This document shows, one piece after another, positions 1 to 7,122 of a stretch of DNA of 40,657 nt. This DNA is from a virus, in IMG/VR virus record IMGVR_UViG_3300047170_000085, positions 1 through 40,657 of that record. One strand, given 5' to 3'. Under the pieces are notes generated by a model. The model saw only the letters and a list, made by a program, of their open reading frames with translations, was not told where the DNA came from and did no database searches. The position numbers and the translations under genes were made by a program. How positions within the stretch are numbered: the stretch's first letter is position 1; every line of letters starts with the position of its first letter.

Positions 1-292
1 TAGAACCATCAGAAAGGGTATTCAAAGCACCTGCTGCACCTGCTGTAACAGCCACCCAGTTAGGTGTACCTGCGGTATTACCTGCTTGAACATACAAATT
101 ACCTGAGCCGTAAGTTGGCACTCCTGAGATTATTTGATATTGATCTAGACTAGAGAGCCATAAATAACCCGCTTGATATTGGTTATCTACTGTGTTAGAT
201 GGGTTTCTTGCTGAAACAACCATTGGCATCACAGAACCGCCTTGGGGAGCATCTGAATAGGTCAGAGGGCATGGTACAAAAGGACTTGTCAT
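1..292 (-). CDS. Tail-fibre N-terminus, partial (runs off window start)
   Basis: The minus-strand reading frame starts at ATG 292 and is still open at base 1, so only about 97 residues are present. The protein begins MTSPFVPCPLTYSD and continues with a segment on sample-like YQAGYLWLSSLDQYQII. It is nearly the same as the first part of the complete fibre gene at 38652-40625. The differences are mostly synonymous, with a few replacements such as V/I, A/S, S/Q and N/K. The start has a GAGG-type ribosome site upstream. Either this is a second, paralogous fibre gene, or it is the same gene seen from the other end of a circular assembly with strain variation. I favour the second reading. Confidence 0.75.
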   Translation of the reverse strand, partial: MTSPFVPCPLTYSDAPQGGSVMPMVVSARNPSNTVDNQYQAGYLWLSSLDQYQIISGVPTYGSGNLYVQAGNTAGTPNWVAVTAGAAGALNTLSDGS

Positions 293-324
293 TTTAAACC
301 TCGCTGTTGTTTTTTTTAACAATC
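1..324. repeat. Terminal imperfect repeat, left copy (pairs with 40334-40657)
   Basis: Bases 1-324 align without gaps to 40334-40657, with about 23 mismatches (roughly 93% identity by eye). The repeat reaches exactly both window ends. It covers the fibre gene start and its upstream T-rich leader. An exact terminal repeat would mean simple circularity. The scattered, mainly silent differences instead suggest two haplotypes of one locus, or a true duplication. Confidence 0.85.
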
Positions 325-332
325 CTCTTCTT

Positions 333-363
333 TATATAAAATAAAAAGTGTTACGATTGACAA
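333..363 (-). promoter_or_regulatory. Candidate sigma70-type promoter for the tail-fibre gene
   Basis: On the minus strand TTGTCA (363-358) lies 19 bases upstream of TATATA (338-333), in a very AT-rich stretch that leads into the fibre start at 292. The same bases hold a TTGACA reading on the plus strand, but no well-spaced -10 follows it. Spacing is longer than ideal. Confidence 0.35.
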
Positions 364-392
364 TGAAGCATAGGTATTAACAAGTGTGAAAA

Positions 393-602
393 ATGGAATG
401 TGAATTTTTAACAATAAAAGAAGTTGCTGTCATCTTTAGTTGCCATCCAAACACGATTAGACGTGCTGTTAGACTTGGATATTTAATAGCAATTCGCGTT
501 GGTAATGGTTCTAAAAGCCCTTATCGAATTAGTAGACGTTCTCTTGATGCAATTCACACCTCAATCATTTCCGAACTTTCAAAAAAATCACAAAAAACTT
601 GA
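393..602 (+). CDS. Small helix-turn-helix protein, excisionase/MerR-like
   Basis: This 69-residue protein has FLTIKEVAVIFSCHPNTIRRAV near the N-terminus. That is the layout of the HTH_17 (excisionase-type) winged helix: a helix with TIKEVA, then a recognition helix with the SCHPNTIRRAV segment. RISRRSLDA follows, where the family places its wing and third helix. Such proteins bind DNA as recombination directionality factors or as small transcription regulators. No integrase is seen in the window, so a regulatory role is more likely than excision. It is the first gene of a plus-strand island inserted beside the minus-strand late genes, about 50 bases ahead of an HNH endonuclease gene. Confidence 0.7.
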   Translation: MECEFLTIKEVAVIFSCHPNTIRRAVRLGYLIAIRVGNGSKSPYRISRRSLDAIHTSIISELSKKSQKT

Positions 603-653
603 TTTAATTCTGAAAAACCCCCTATTATGGTATATGACTAATAAAGGAGGTTT

Positions 654-1301
654 ATGCAAGATTTATCAGGATTAGTTTTCGAGAGATTGACTGTTATAGA
701 ATTTGATTATTTATCTTCATCGAAAAAATATTTTTGGAAATGCTTGTGTTCTTGTGGAAAAATTGTTTCATATCGTGGTGATGCTCTGAAATCTGGTCGT
801 AGAAAAAGTTGTGGATGTATTAAGTCGCCAAATGATTTTGAATATCGACAAAGATTACAATTGCGACTATTGAAATATTCTAAAAATAATGGAAGTTGTT
901 TGGAATGGCAAAAACAATGCAATCCTAATGGTTACGGATTAATAAAATTTAGAAAAGGAACAAAAAACGTGCCTAGAGCTGCTTGGATAGCTTGGAATGG
1001 TGATATTCCAAAAGGTATGTATGTTTTACATAAATGTGATAATCGAAAATGTTTAAATATAAATCACCTTTTTCTAGGAAATCATCACGATAATATGAAA
1101 GATATGATATCAAAAAATAGACAAAACAAACGTCCTGGAGAATTACATCATATAAATATAATGAAAAATGAAGATATTATTGAAATGAGAAATTTATGGG
1201 ACTCAGGAAAGGAAACGCAAACGAGTTTAGCTAGAAAATTTAAATGCTCTTTAACAAACGCTCATAATATTGTGAAAAGAAAATCATGGAAGCATATTTA
1301 A
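654..1301 (+). CDS. HNH homing endonuclease with N-terminal zinc motif
   Basis: This 215-residue protein starts at an ATG preceded by a strong AAAGGAGG site. The N-terminal third has a cysteine cluster (CLCSCG ... SCGC, about residues 33-60), as in freestanding phage HNH enzymes. The catalytic region is about residues 122-155: LHKCDNRKCLNINHLFLG followed by NHHDNMKDM, giving the first His, a zinc-type CxxxxC and the Asn/His that complete the beta-beta-alpha-Me fold. A C-terminal helix-turn-helix (about 185-212, ending SWKHI) probably binds the target. The gene's last 16 bases overlap another reading frame starting ATGGAAGC at 1286, matching the way other HNH genes here overlap the next start codon. 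Function in self-mobility is inferred. Confidence 0.85.
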   Translation: MQDLSGLVFERLTVIEFDYLSSSKKYFWKCLCSCGKIVSYRGDALKSGRRKSCGCIKSPNDFEYRQRLQLRLLKYSKNNGSCLEWQKQCNPNGYGLIKFRKGTKNVPRAAWIAWNGDIPKGMYVLHKCDNRKCLNINHLFLGNHHDNMKDMISKNRQNKRPGELHHINIMKNEDIIEMRNLWDSGKETQTSLARKFKCSLTNAHNIVKRKSWKHI

Positions 1302-1333
1302 TCAGAGATTTAGCAGCAAAGGCAGGAAAATAA
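1286..1333 (+). pseudogene. Short peptide frame after the HNH gene, possible remnant
   Basis: A 15-codon frame (MEAYLIRDLAAKAGK) starts inside the end of the HNH gene. Its TAA shares a base with the ATG of the following membrane-protein gene (TAATG). It reads like the surviving start or end of a gene displaced by the HNH insertion. It could also be chance. Confidence 0.3.
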
Positions 1334-1509
1334 TGGAATGGTATCAAGTAGGAACAATAGTTGCGGCCAACTTTGGTTTGTTTTTATGGACTGTACGACA
1401 GAGTAGGACGGATTTTTTGCATGTTATGAGAGTCATTGATGAAATTAAAAAAGAACAAAAAGATTTTCACGGTCGTTTATGCGCTATTGAGGAAAGAAAT
1501 AAGAAATGA
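1333..1509 (+). CDS. Small membrane-anchored coiled-coil protein (58 aa)
   Basis: The protein opens MEWYQVGTIVAANFGLFLWTV, a single hydrophobic segment over about residues 5-21. A charged helical tail rich in Lys and Glu follows (VIDEIKKEQKDF ... IEERNKK). There is no signal cleavage site. The start overlaps the previous short frame (TAATG) and the stop overlaps the next gene (ATGA), so it is translationally coupled. Two other genes (6236-6457 and 32608-32805) have the same plan of one N-terminal membrane helix plus a coiled-coil tail, and also lie next to HNH genes. A holin, spanin-like or membrane-sensing role is possible. I do not recognise a named family. Confidence 0.65.
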   Translation: MEWYQVGTIVAANFGLFLWTVRQSRTDFLHVMRVIDEIKKEQKDFHGRLCAIEERNKK

Positions 1510-1769
1510 AGAGGGGTCCTAATTTTACGCCTAAAATGTATGAAGATATAAAAAATCTTTACATAAAAGGAATGACTGTTCAAAAAATAGCAATAAAATA
1601 CGAAAAAAACTTATCTTCCATCCACAGGGTTTTAAATAAATTATTCACAAAAGAAGAGCTTGAAAAAGTAAAAGAAAATAGATCTTGGGGTAATATTTCA
1701 ACGAAAGATGAGGAGGATATTATTTCTTTGTTAAAAGAAATAAGAGATCTTCTTAAAAAAAATAATTAA
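1506..1769 (+). CDS. Small helix-turn-helix protein (87 aa)
   Basis: Residues 7-45 (FTPKMYEDIKNLYIKGMTVQ, then IAIKYEKNLSSIHRVLNKLF) have the spacing of a homeodomain/resolvase-type helix-turn-helix. Similar DNA-binding tails end the HNH endonucleases in this window. The C-terminal part is a Lys/Glu-rich helix. The gene starts at an ATGA overlap with the membrane-protein gene and ends the plus-strand island. The next gene on the right is on the minus strand and converges with it. It may be a regulator or a detached target-recognition module. No catalytic residues are visible. Confidence 0.6.
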   Translation: MKRGPNFTPKMYEDIKNLYIKGMTVQKIAIKYEKNLSSIHRVLNKLFTKEELEKVKENRSWGNISTKDEEDIISLLKEIRDLLKKNN

Positions 1770-1852
1770 TCACTTCTTCTTTTTCTTTTTCTTCCCATAA
1801 GCTTGAAGAAATCTTAGAAGAGTCCCAAGTTCATCTTTTTCTTTTTTTGGCT

Positions 1853-3220
1853 TCATTTTTTCTTCTTCTTTTGTTTCTTGAATTCGATTGCAGGCTCATA
1901 GGCGCTATAAATAGGTTCATGAGTCTCTTCATACTCATTCCCTTTGCCACCACGCTCTGACTGAAGTTTACGGATTAATTTTGATAGTGCTGCACCAATG
2001 GGAGATTTAGAATCCTTTTTCCATGCACCTATAAAGTTTGATCCGCTTGTTTTACGAACTGAAAGGATATCGGTCAATAAAGCCGCATCTTCAGGAGATA
2101 TATTAGCATATTTGTATAGTTTGCCTGTATGAGGTAGGAATTGAAGAGTGTTGGTCTCAGGATTATAGCCAGCCCATTGAACCATTCGGGATACATCTTC
2201 TCCTGTTTCTGATTCTATACCCCTTAAAAGATCGTCATGAAGTTCGGCTAGATCTTTCTCTGGGATTGGAGATTCTTCTAATTCGCTTTCATCTACCTTA
2301 TGAAGCTTGCCGTCAATGTCAATGAGTGCTTTCCCATTGCGGATCTCTTTAACTTCACCTATGCCTTGTGGAGCGGAAACAATGGATGATTTCTCAATCT
2401 TAGGAGAAATTTTCTCTTGATTTTGCGGAATATCTGCGTTTTCAAACTTATTTTCTACCGATTCGTTAGATATTGGTAACTCATTGGTAATTGGCGCTTG
2501 TTTTGCATATTCTTCGATGTTTTTGAGTAGTTCGGGATCTATCTTACCCTTAACTTTACCCTTCTTTTCTAAATTAGCACCTAACAGCGCTGTGATACCT
2601 TCTGGAGAGGTTCCACGCTTAAGATGATCGTCCACAACCTCTCTTACGCCTAGTTTCTCAAGAAATTCCTTAGGATTAGAAATTACTTCAGGTTGCACAG
2701 GTTGAGCAGGTTGTGTTATATTAGGCGTAACTTGATTAACTGGAGGTTGTTGTGATAAATACGATTGGGGGTTTTCTATTGGGGGCTGTTGTTGCTGTTG
2801 TTGCCCAGGCTGCATACCTTGACCTGACAATGATGAGCCAATGGCGCTCGGAATCTGCGGAGCTAGCTTGTTTAAAATCGGAGGTAAAGCGCGTGAAAGA
2901 GACTGTTGTACAGCTCCAGCAGCAAGTGGAGCTACTATAGAAGTTCCTGCTAACGCAGCGGCTCCTAAAGCTCCTTGATTGACTTTTTGCCTTTTTTGAA
3001 TATCAGCTTCTCTAGTGTTTTCATGTTCTGTAAGAGCACCAGATTGATTAGATTTCCCTTTTTCTTTTCCGAAATAATTAAGGATTTGATCGACTGTGAA
3101 TCCTGAGGCTAAAGCCTTTTTTATTTTTCCTGAATGCTCGGGAAATTGCTTTAAAATGAAGTCAATCACTTGCTTTGAAGTAAATCCGCTCGATAAAGCT
3201 TTTGCAATCTGAGGTATCAT
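1853..3220 (-). CDS. Probable DNA-ejection protein, third of three
   Basis: This 455-residue protein begins with two tandem helical repeats (IAKALSSGFTSKQVIDF and IKKALASGFTVDQILNYF). An Ala/Gly-rich hydrophobic segment follows (about residues 85-110), then a Gln/Pro-rich linker, an acidic middle and a terminal KKQKKKKK run. Gly/Ala-rich membrane-active segments and low-complexity linkers are typical of ejected virion proteins. It is last in a cluster of 214, 470 and 455 residues, the order and rough size pattern of P22 gp7, gp20 and gp16. Its start overlaps the upstream gene's stop region at 3220. The functional call rests on position and composition, not on a recognised motif. Confidence 0.5.
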   Translation of the reverse strand: MIPQIAKALSSGFTSKQVIDFILKQFPEHSGKIKKALASGFTVDQILNYFGKEKGKSNQSGALTEHENTREADIQKRQKVNQGALGAAALAGTSIVAPLAAGAVQQSLSRALPPILNKLAPQIPSAIGSSLSGQGMQPGQQQQQQPPIENPQSYLSQQPPVNQVTPNITQPAQPVQPEVISNPKEFLEKLGVREVVDDHLKRGTSPEGITALLGANLEKKGKVKGKIDPELLKNIEEYAKQAPITNELPISNESVENKFENADIPQNQEKISPKIEKSSIVSAPQGIGEVKEIRNGKALIDIDGKLHKVDESELEESPIPEKDLAELHDDLLRGIESETGEDVSRMVQWAGYNPETNTLQFLPHTGKLYKYANISPEDAALLTDILSVRKTSGSNFIGAWKKDSKSPIGAALSKLIRKLQSERGGKGNEYEETHEPIYSAYEPAIEFKKQKKKKK

Positions 3221-4632
3221 TATCTTCCTATCAAGTTTAATCCATGTAAGATCTTTTGAAGATCATTTAGAGGTGGAGTATCTAAATATGTTTTTTGGTT
3301 ATTTTGATCATCTTCAAGAGTAAAACCTTCTCTTTCCAATTCGTTCAATGCATCCTTAAACATTCTCCAATCATACCCTTTATCTTCAAAAACTTTTCTT
3401 GCTAAAACTAGACTAAAGTTAGGATCGGCTTTCTTTAAATCTGTTAATCCTTCTTTAATATTTTGAAGTTGGCCGGGAGCATATTTATATGTTGGAGATA
3501 ATGTTATTGGAGCACCGTGAGGCTCTTCTCTAGTTTTTACAGCCTGAGGAACTTTATTAAGAACAACTTTTTCATGTTCACTTAAAGGATTGATGATAGC
3601 TTCTCTTTCTTCAGGTCCATAATCTAGATCTTTTAAGAGGTTTCTTGCTTTATCATAGAGACCAAGGTCAAGCATCGGTTTAAGATGAGATCTTAAATCA
3701 GCTGAGGCCTTTTCTAAATCCTTATAAGTCCCTTCAAAACCTCTTGTAATTTTATTCAAAGCTCTAGGAGCAGACATTTCTTTTTTAACATTTACAATGG
3801 CGTTCTTGAAGTTTTTTGCATCATTTGCTAACTTTCTATCAATTTCCGCTTCACTATCACCGCTTAATGCTGCCTGCTCACCTTTTTTCTTGAAAATAGC
3901 TAAGTCTTCTGGGGTAGCTTCGGGATAGACATCTTTTAAATGCTTTTCGCCTATAGCTCCATAATTAGTCTGAGATGCGACATGAGCTTTTCTTTCATCT
4001 TCAATAGATTGATTGTATATTTTTTTGTATTCTTCTTCCGCGCGGATTTGATCTAAAGCATCTTTCTTTGTCATTGTTCCACCAGCTGCGCGATCTGCAT
4101 TATATAGATCTCCAGCGGCTTGACGTTCCTCGGCAGGTGTTTTAAGAGGTTCTACCTTTCTTTGTGTGGCAGGTTGGAAAGCGTGGCCTGGTCCCCCCTG
4201 AGGTCCGTTATTTGTCGGAAAGAATTGTGATGTTTGCTCTGGTTGATTTAAATAAGAAGGTAATTGCTGTCTAGGTTGCATTCCTTCATGCTCTTCTCTT
4301 TGTCTTTGTTGTGGTTGTTGCACATCCCCTGCTAAAGGAACATTAGAAGAACGTCGAGCTTCTGCTTGTTTAATCAATTCTGGAATGATTTGACCTAAAT
4401 ATCTTTCGCTTCCTGGTATTCCTGCCCCTGCTTGCATAGCTGCTAGCATAATATCAAGATTAGAAGAATTGGGATTTTGAGAAGTTTGAGCAATATTACC
4501 TATACCTTGCTGAAGCATTCCGCGATTATAACCTTTTTCCACTGCACCTGGAAGAATTCCTTGAAGTGCTTGGCCTACATCTGCGCCGATAACGTCCCAA
4601 GGAGTGCGTGCGCTGGGTAAAATAGAAACCAT
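3220..4632 (-). CDS. Probable DNA-ejection protein, second of three
   Basis: This 470-residue protein has an N-terminal segment with ILPGAVEKGYNRGMLQQGIGN and MLAAMQAGAGIPGSERYLGQ, a Gln/Pro-rich linker around residues 100-160 and a long charged helical remainder. There are no membrane helices of normal length and no enzyme motif. The length is almost that of P22 gp20, and it sits between the 214- and 455-residue genes as gp20 sits between gp7 and gp16. It shares bases with the next gene's start and follows the upstream gene by only 7 bases, so the three are probably translated as a unit. An alternative is an internal head or scaffolding protein. Confidence 0.5.
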   Translation of the reverse strand: MVSILPSARTPWDVIGADVGQALQGILPGAVEKGYNRGMLQQGIGNIAQTSQNPNSSNLDIMLAAMQAGAGIPGSERYLGQIIPELIKQAEARRSSNVPLAGDVQQPQQRQREEHEGMQPRQQLPSYLNQPEQTSQFFPTNNGPQGGPGHAFQPATQRKVEPLKTPAEERQAAGDLYNADRAAGGTMTKKDALDQIRAEEEYKKIYNQSIEDERKAHVASQTNYGAIGEKHLKDVYPEATPEDLAIFKKKGEQAALSGDSEAEIDRKLANDAKNFKNAIVNVKKEMSAPRALNKITRGFEGTYKDLEKASADLRSHLKPMLDLGLYDKARNLLKDLDYGPEEREAIINPLSEHEKVVLNKVPQAVKTREEPHGAPITLSPTYKYAPGQLQNIKEGLTDLKKADPNFSLVLARKVFEDKGYDWRMFKDALNELEREGFTLEDDQNNQKTYLDTPPLNDLQKILHGLNLIGR

Positions 4633-4639
4633 AGTATCC

Positions 4640-5284
4640 TCAATAAGTTAAAGGCGATTGTCCTGGATTTGCAGATTGTTGGCCTGCTCTTTGTCCATAT
4701 ATTTGCGAAGCTCCTTGGGCAAATGGAGCTGCTAAACCACCAAAGAAACCAGATGAAGGAGGTTGATAAACGTTTTGAGTAGGAATCAAAGACGCTTGTA
4801 ATTGTTGCATCCAATTTGACACAGGTTGTTGAGCATAACTTTGAAGTTGAGGTATGCCTTGTTGCTGCATTCCGCCACGCAAAGCACCTATATTTGTCGA
4901 TAAATCTGCACCAGCTCGAGTAATAGCATTTCTAAAGCCTGTACTACCCAAACTTCCGCCACTTCCTTGAGATGCAAACCTGTTGGCTATGCCAGGCGCT
5001 ATTTCTTCATTAAATTGTCTTAAAAGAGGACTTTCAAAGGCATCAAAAAAACTTGGATCATTATATAATCCTTGTAACCAATCCATACCAGTCTGATAAC
5101 CTGGTTGTTGATTTATATCTTGATTTTGACCACCGACACCACCTTTAAGATATTGTTGGACTTGATCCAGAAGATTTAGCGTACCTTTATCATAAGTAGA
5201 TTTGGTTTCTCCTTTGCTTCCTGTAAGACCTCCTGCGACACTTGTGGCTAAGGATAAAAGAGTCATTATCATTGCTGGATCCAT
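4640..5284 (-). CDS. Probable DNA-ejection or neck protein, first of three
   Basis: This 214-residue protein opens MDPAMIMTLLSLATSVAGGL, a hydrophobic Gly-rich helix. Gly/Gln-rich stretches follow, with the phrase FNEEIAPGIANRFASQGSGG and a later PSSGFFGGLAAPFAQGAS. Small Gly/Gln-rich proteins with an N-terminal hydrophobic helix are common as internal virion proteins (P22 gp7, T7 gp14). It is the first of three closely packed late genes, and the start has a clear ATG. Upstream is an intergenic region with a plus-strand HNH gene facing away. Confidence 0.5.
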   Translation of the reverse strand: MDPAMIMTLLSLATSVAGGLTGSKGETKSTYDKGTLNLLDQVQQYLKGGVGGQNQDINQQPGYQTGMDWLQGLYNDPSFFDAFESPLLRQFNEEIAPGIANRFASQGSGGSLGSTGFRNAITRAGADLSTNIGALRGGMQQQGIPQLQSYAQQPVSNWMQQLQASLIPTQNVYQPPSSGFFGGLAAPFAQGASQIYGQRAGQQSANPGQSPLTY

Positions 5285-5350
5285 AAATCACCTATCAAGT
5301 TTTTCCTTATACTATCATGTAATTATTTTTCATGGTATTATATTTCTTAC

Positions 5351-5397
5351 TGCGTCTAGGAGGCATCCAAAAAGCCGATTCTGACGGCCTGACGCAG
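5351..5397. other. Long hairpin upstream of the HNH gene at 5429
   Basis: CTGCGTC (5351-5357) pairs with GACGCAG (5391-5397). The stem continues through AGG/CCT after one bulged T, with an inner GCCG/CGGC pair. It lies between divergent genes in a 144-base gap, about 30 bases before the HNH start. It may be a leader structure or a transcription stop. It lacks a T-run. Confidence 0.45.
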
Positions 5398-5428
5398 CAT
5401 TTCAATCAGATCAACTACAGAGGTTGCC

Positions 5429-6187
5429 ATGGAAGTTATTTGTCAAAATTGCAATATTTTTTTTCATAAAAAACCACATAGAATTTTAAGAAGTAAAAAA
5501 CATTTTTGTTCTACAAATTGTCATTTTGAACAATTAAAGAAAGATTCTACAAAAACTGAGGTGGAATGTGATTTTTGTGGGAAAAAACACTATAAAAACA
5601 AATCATGTCTAAATAGAAATTCACGATACTTCTGCTCAAAAATATGTATGAAATCAAAAATAATATTGCAATGCAAAATGTGTTCAAAAGAGTTTAGAAA
5701 AGCTGGTTATCATGATAATTATGGAATGTGTAGAAATTGCTATATAAAAGATTATTATAAAAAAAATCCTGATAAACTTGAAAAAAAACGATCAATAAAT
5801 CGCATAAGGCAAAGAATAAAGAATGGAACTCCTATCGATATACCTATAAGACCTAAAAAAAACACAAAAGGTTATTTAGATTCAAGTGGATATAAGATTG
5901 TTTATAAAGATGTAACCGCAAATACATGGGAATGTGGAAGAATCCACGAACATGTATGGATTATGAGTCACTTTTTAGGAAGACCTCTCACTGACAAGGA
6001 AACTGTGCATCACAAGAATGGAATTAGGGATGACAATCAAATCGAAAATTTAGAACTTTGGTCATCTTCTCATCCTCCCGGGCAAAGGGTTTCAGATAAA
6101 ATTAAATTTTATAAAGAATTTTTAGAATCTTATGGAGCTAAAGTGGATCTTAAAGATATGGAGTTTTTTCTTCACCATAGCATTTAA
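5429..6187 (+). CDS. HNH endonuclease with tandem zinc fingers
   Basis: This 252-residue protein has a GAGG ribosome site 7 bases upstream. The N-terminal half has repeated CxxC pairs (CQNC ... CSTNC, CDFC ... CSKIC, CKMC ... CRNC), giving three zinc-ribbon-like knuckles across residues 5-105. The HNH_3 catalytic region is about residues 178-215: HEHVWIMSHFLGRPL, VHHKNGIRDDNQIENLEL, with His-His and Asn in canonical positions. Such enzymes are mobile and nick or cut DNA. It starts a plus-strand island within the minus-strand late region and is followed by a small membrane protein. Base use is AT-richer than the structural neighbours, which fits transfer. Confidence 0.88.
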   Translation: MEVICQNCNIFFHKKPHRILRSKKHFCSTNCHFEQLKKDSTKTEVECDFCGKKHYKNKSCLNRNSRYFCSKICMKSKIILQCKMCSKEFRKAGYHDNYGMCRNCYIKDYYKKNPDKLEKKRSINRIRQRIKNGTPIDIPIRPKKNTKGYLDSSGYKIVYKDVTANTWECGRIHEHVWIMSHFLGRPLTDKETVHHKNGIRDDNQIENLELWSSSHPPGQRVSDKIKFYKEFLESYGAKVDLKDMEFFLHHSI

Positions 6188-6235
6188 GGCATTTTTCGCG
6201 TATACTTTCATGAACTCATAAGATAAAAGGAAATT

Positions 6236-6457
6236 ATGGACGAAAATACTTGGCGTTTTGCGCAATTATTGATGTGGTTACTGGGTGCTCAAACAGCTTT
6301 TATCACAGCTATTTTAAGTATAATTTGGAGTAAACTGAATCGAATTGAAGAAAGAATGAATGACATAGACAAACCAGTTTTCGCTATGGAAACTATGATG
6401 CATATGAAAGATTGTTGTATGCTAAAAGAAGATAGAATGCATAAGAAAGCCGAATAA
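6236..6457 (+). CDS. Small membrane-anchored coiled-coil protein (73 aa)
   Basis: A hydrophobic segment (about residues 8-30, FAQLLMWLLGAQTAFITAIL) is followed by a short positively charged turn and a helical tail starting KLNRIEERMNDID. A Met/Cys-rich stretch lies near the end. It follows the HNH gene by 48 bases and has AAAGGA before the ATG. The plan matches the proteins at 1333-1509 and 32608-32805. It might be a holin-like or regulatory membrane protein. No named family is recognised. Confidence 0.6.
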   Translation: MDENTWRFAQLLMWLLGAQTAFITAILSIIWSKLNRIEERMNDIDKPVFAMETMMHMKDCCMLKEDRMHKKAE

Positions 6458-6497
6458 ATATTGACTTTTAAGTGAGTACTGGGATATTTTGAAGAAA

Positions 6498-6558
6498 TAA
6501 AACAAGCCGTCAAAGCTGTTTATTTCGTTAGGGGGCGTCGGCAACACGACCCTCTAAC
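6498..6558. terminator. Bidirectional terminator region between converging genes
   Basis: Two hairpins follow one another. AATAAAACAAGC pairs with GCTGTTTATT (about 6497-6525, with small bulges). GTTAGGGGGCGT then pairs with ACGACCCTCTAAC (6527-6558) and is followed by a T-rich stretch. They separate the plus-strand membrane-protein gene from the converging minus-strand gene ending at 6586. Confidence 0.6.
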
Positions 6559-6585
6559 AAACTTTCCTTTAAATACATCTAATTA

Positions 6586-7122
6586 TTACAAACCATTACG
6601 CAGATATTGCACGACAATAAATCCTGAATAGGCTGATAGATCTGTCGTTGTCGTAATGACAATCGTGTTATCGCTCATTGTAAAGGAAATTCTCGAATCA
6701 CCTTGATTATTAAACTTGAAAAAGTTTCCATTACCTGCACCGGTAACAGTTGGCGGTTTACTTGCCGTTCCATATAAATCCGTAATGACAAACTCATTAT
6801 TGACATTGGGAATTGGGTACATGGGAGTCGAAGTTAGCGTTAGCGTTAAAACACCACTGGCAGGATAGGAAGGAATATACGCTATCACGCTATAACCATT
6901 ACGAGTAATTCCTGTAGTTTTGTAAAACCACTTTTCGCCATTGAATTGACTTGACGTCTGAACTATCGTACCAATTTTCTTATCGTTGATAACATCCGAC
7001 ATATTGGCAAAGTTATCTTCTAGAAATACATTTAAACGATCATCTTCAGGCAAATTATAAGTCGTCGGAAGAAAAGGGCTGAATTGTTCAATTGGCGTGG
7101 AAATATCAATGGGTGTTGTCAT
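6586..7122 (-). CDS. Structural protein of unknown function (178 aa)
   Basis: The protein is Thr/Ser/Asn-rich with beta-type hydrophobic alternation (YSVIAYIPSYPASGVLTLTL, ISFTMSDNTIVITTT) and no enzyme motif. It ends FIVVQYLRNGL. The start forms an ATGA overlap with the 828-residue gene upstream, so the two are probably co-translated. In this setting a tail or head-completion accessory protein is the best guess. The stop is followed by the strong hairpins at 6498-6558, so this may be the end of one late transcript. Confidence 0.6.
   Translation of the reverse strand: MTTPIDISTPIEQFSPFLPTTYNLPEDDRLNVFLEDNFANMSDVINDKKIGTIVQTSSQFNGEKWFYKTTGITRNGYSVIAYIPSYPASGVLTLTLTSTPMYPIPNVNNEFVITDLYGTASKPPTVTGAGNGNFFKFNNQGDSRISFTMSDNTIVITTTTDLSAYSGFIVVQYLRNGL

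Noticed and set aside
393-602. Integrase/excisionase lysogeny module
   Set aside because: The excisionase-like protein has no integrase partner and no attachment-site core was visible in the window.
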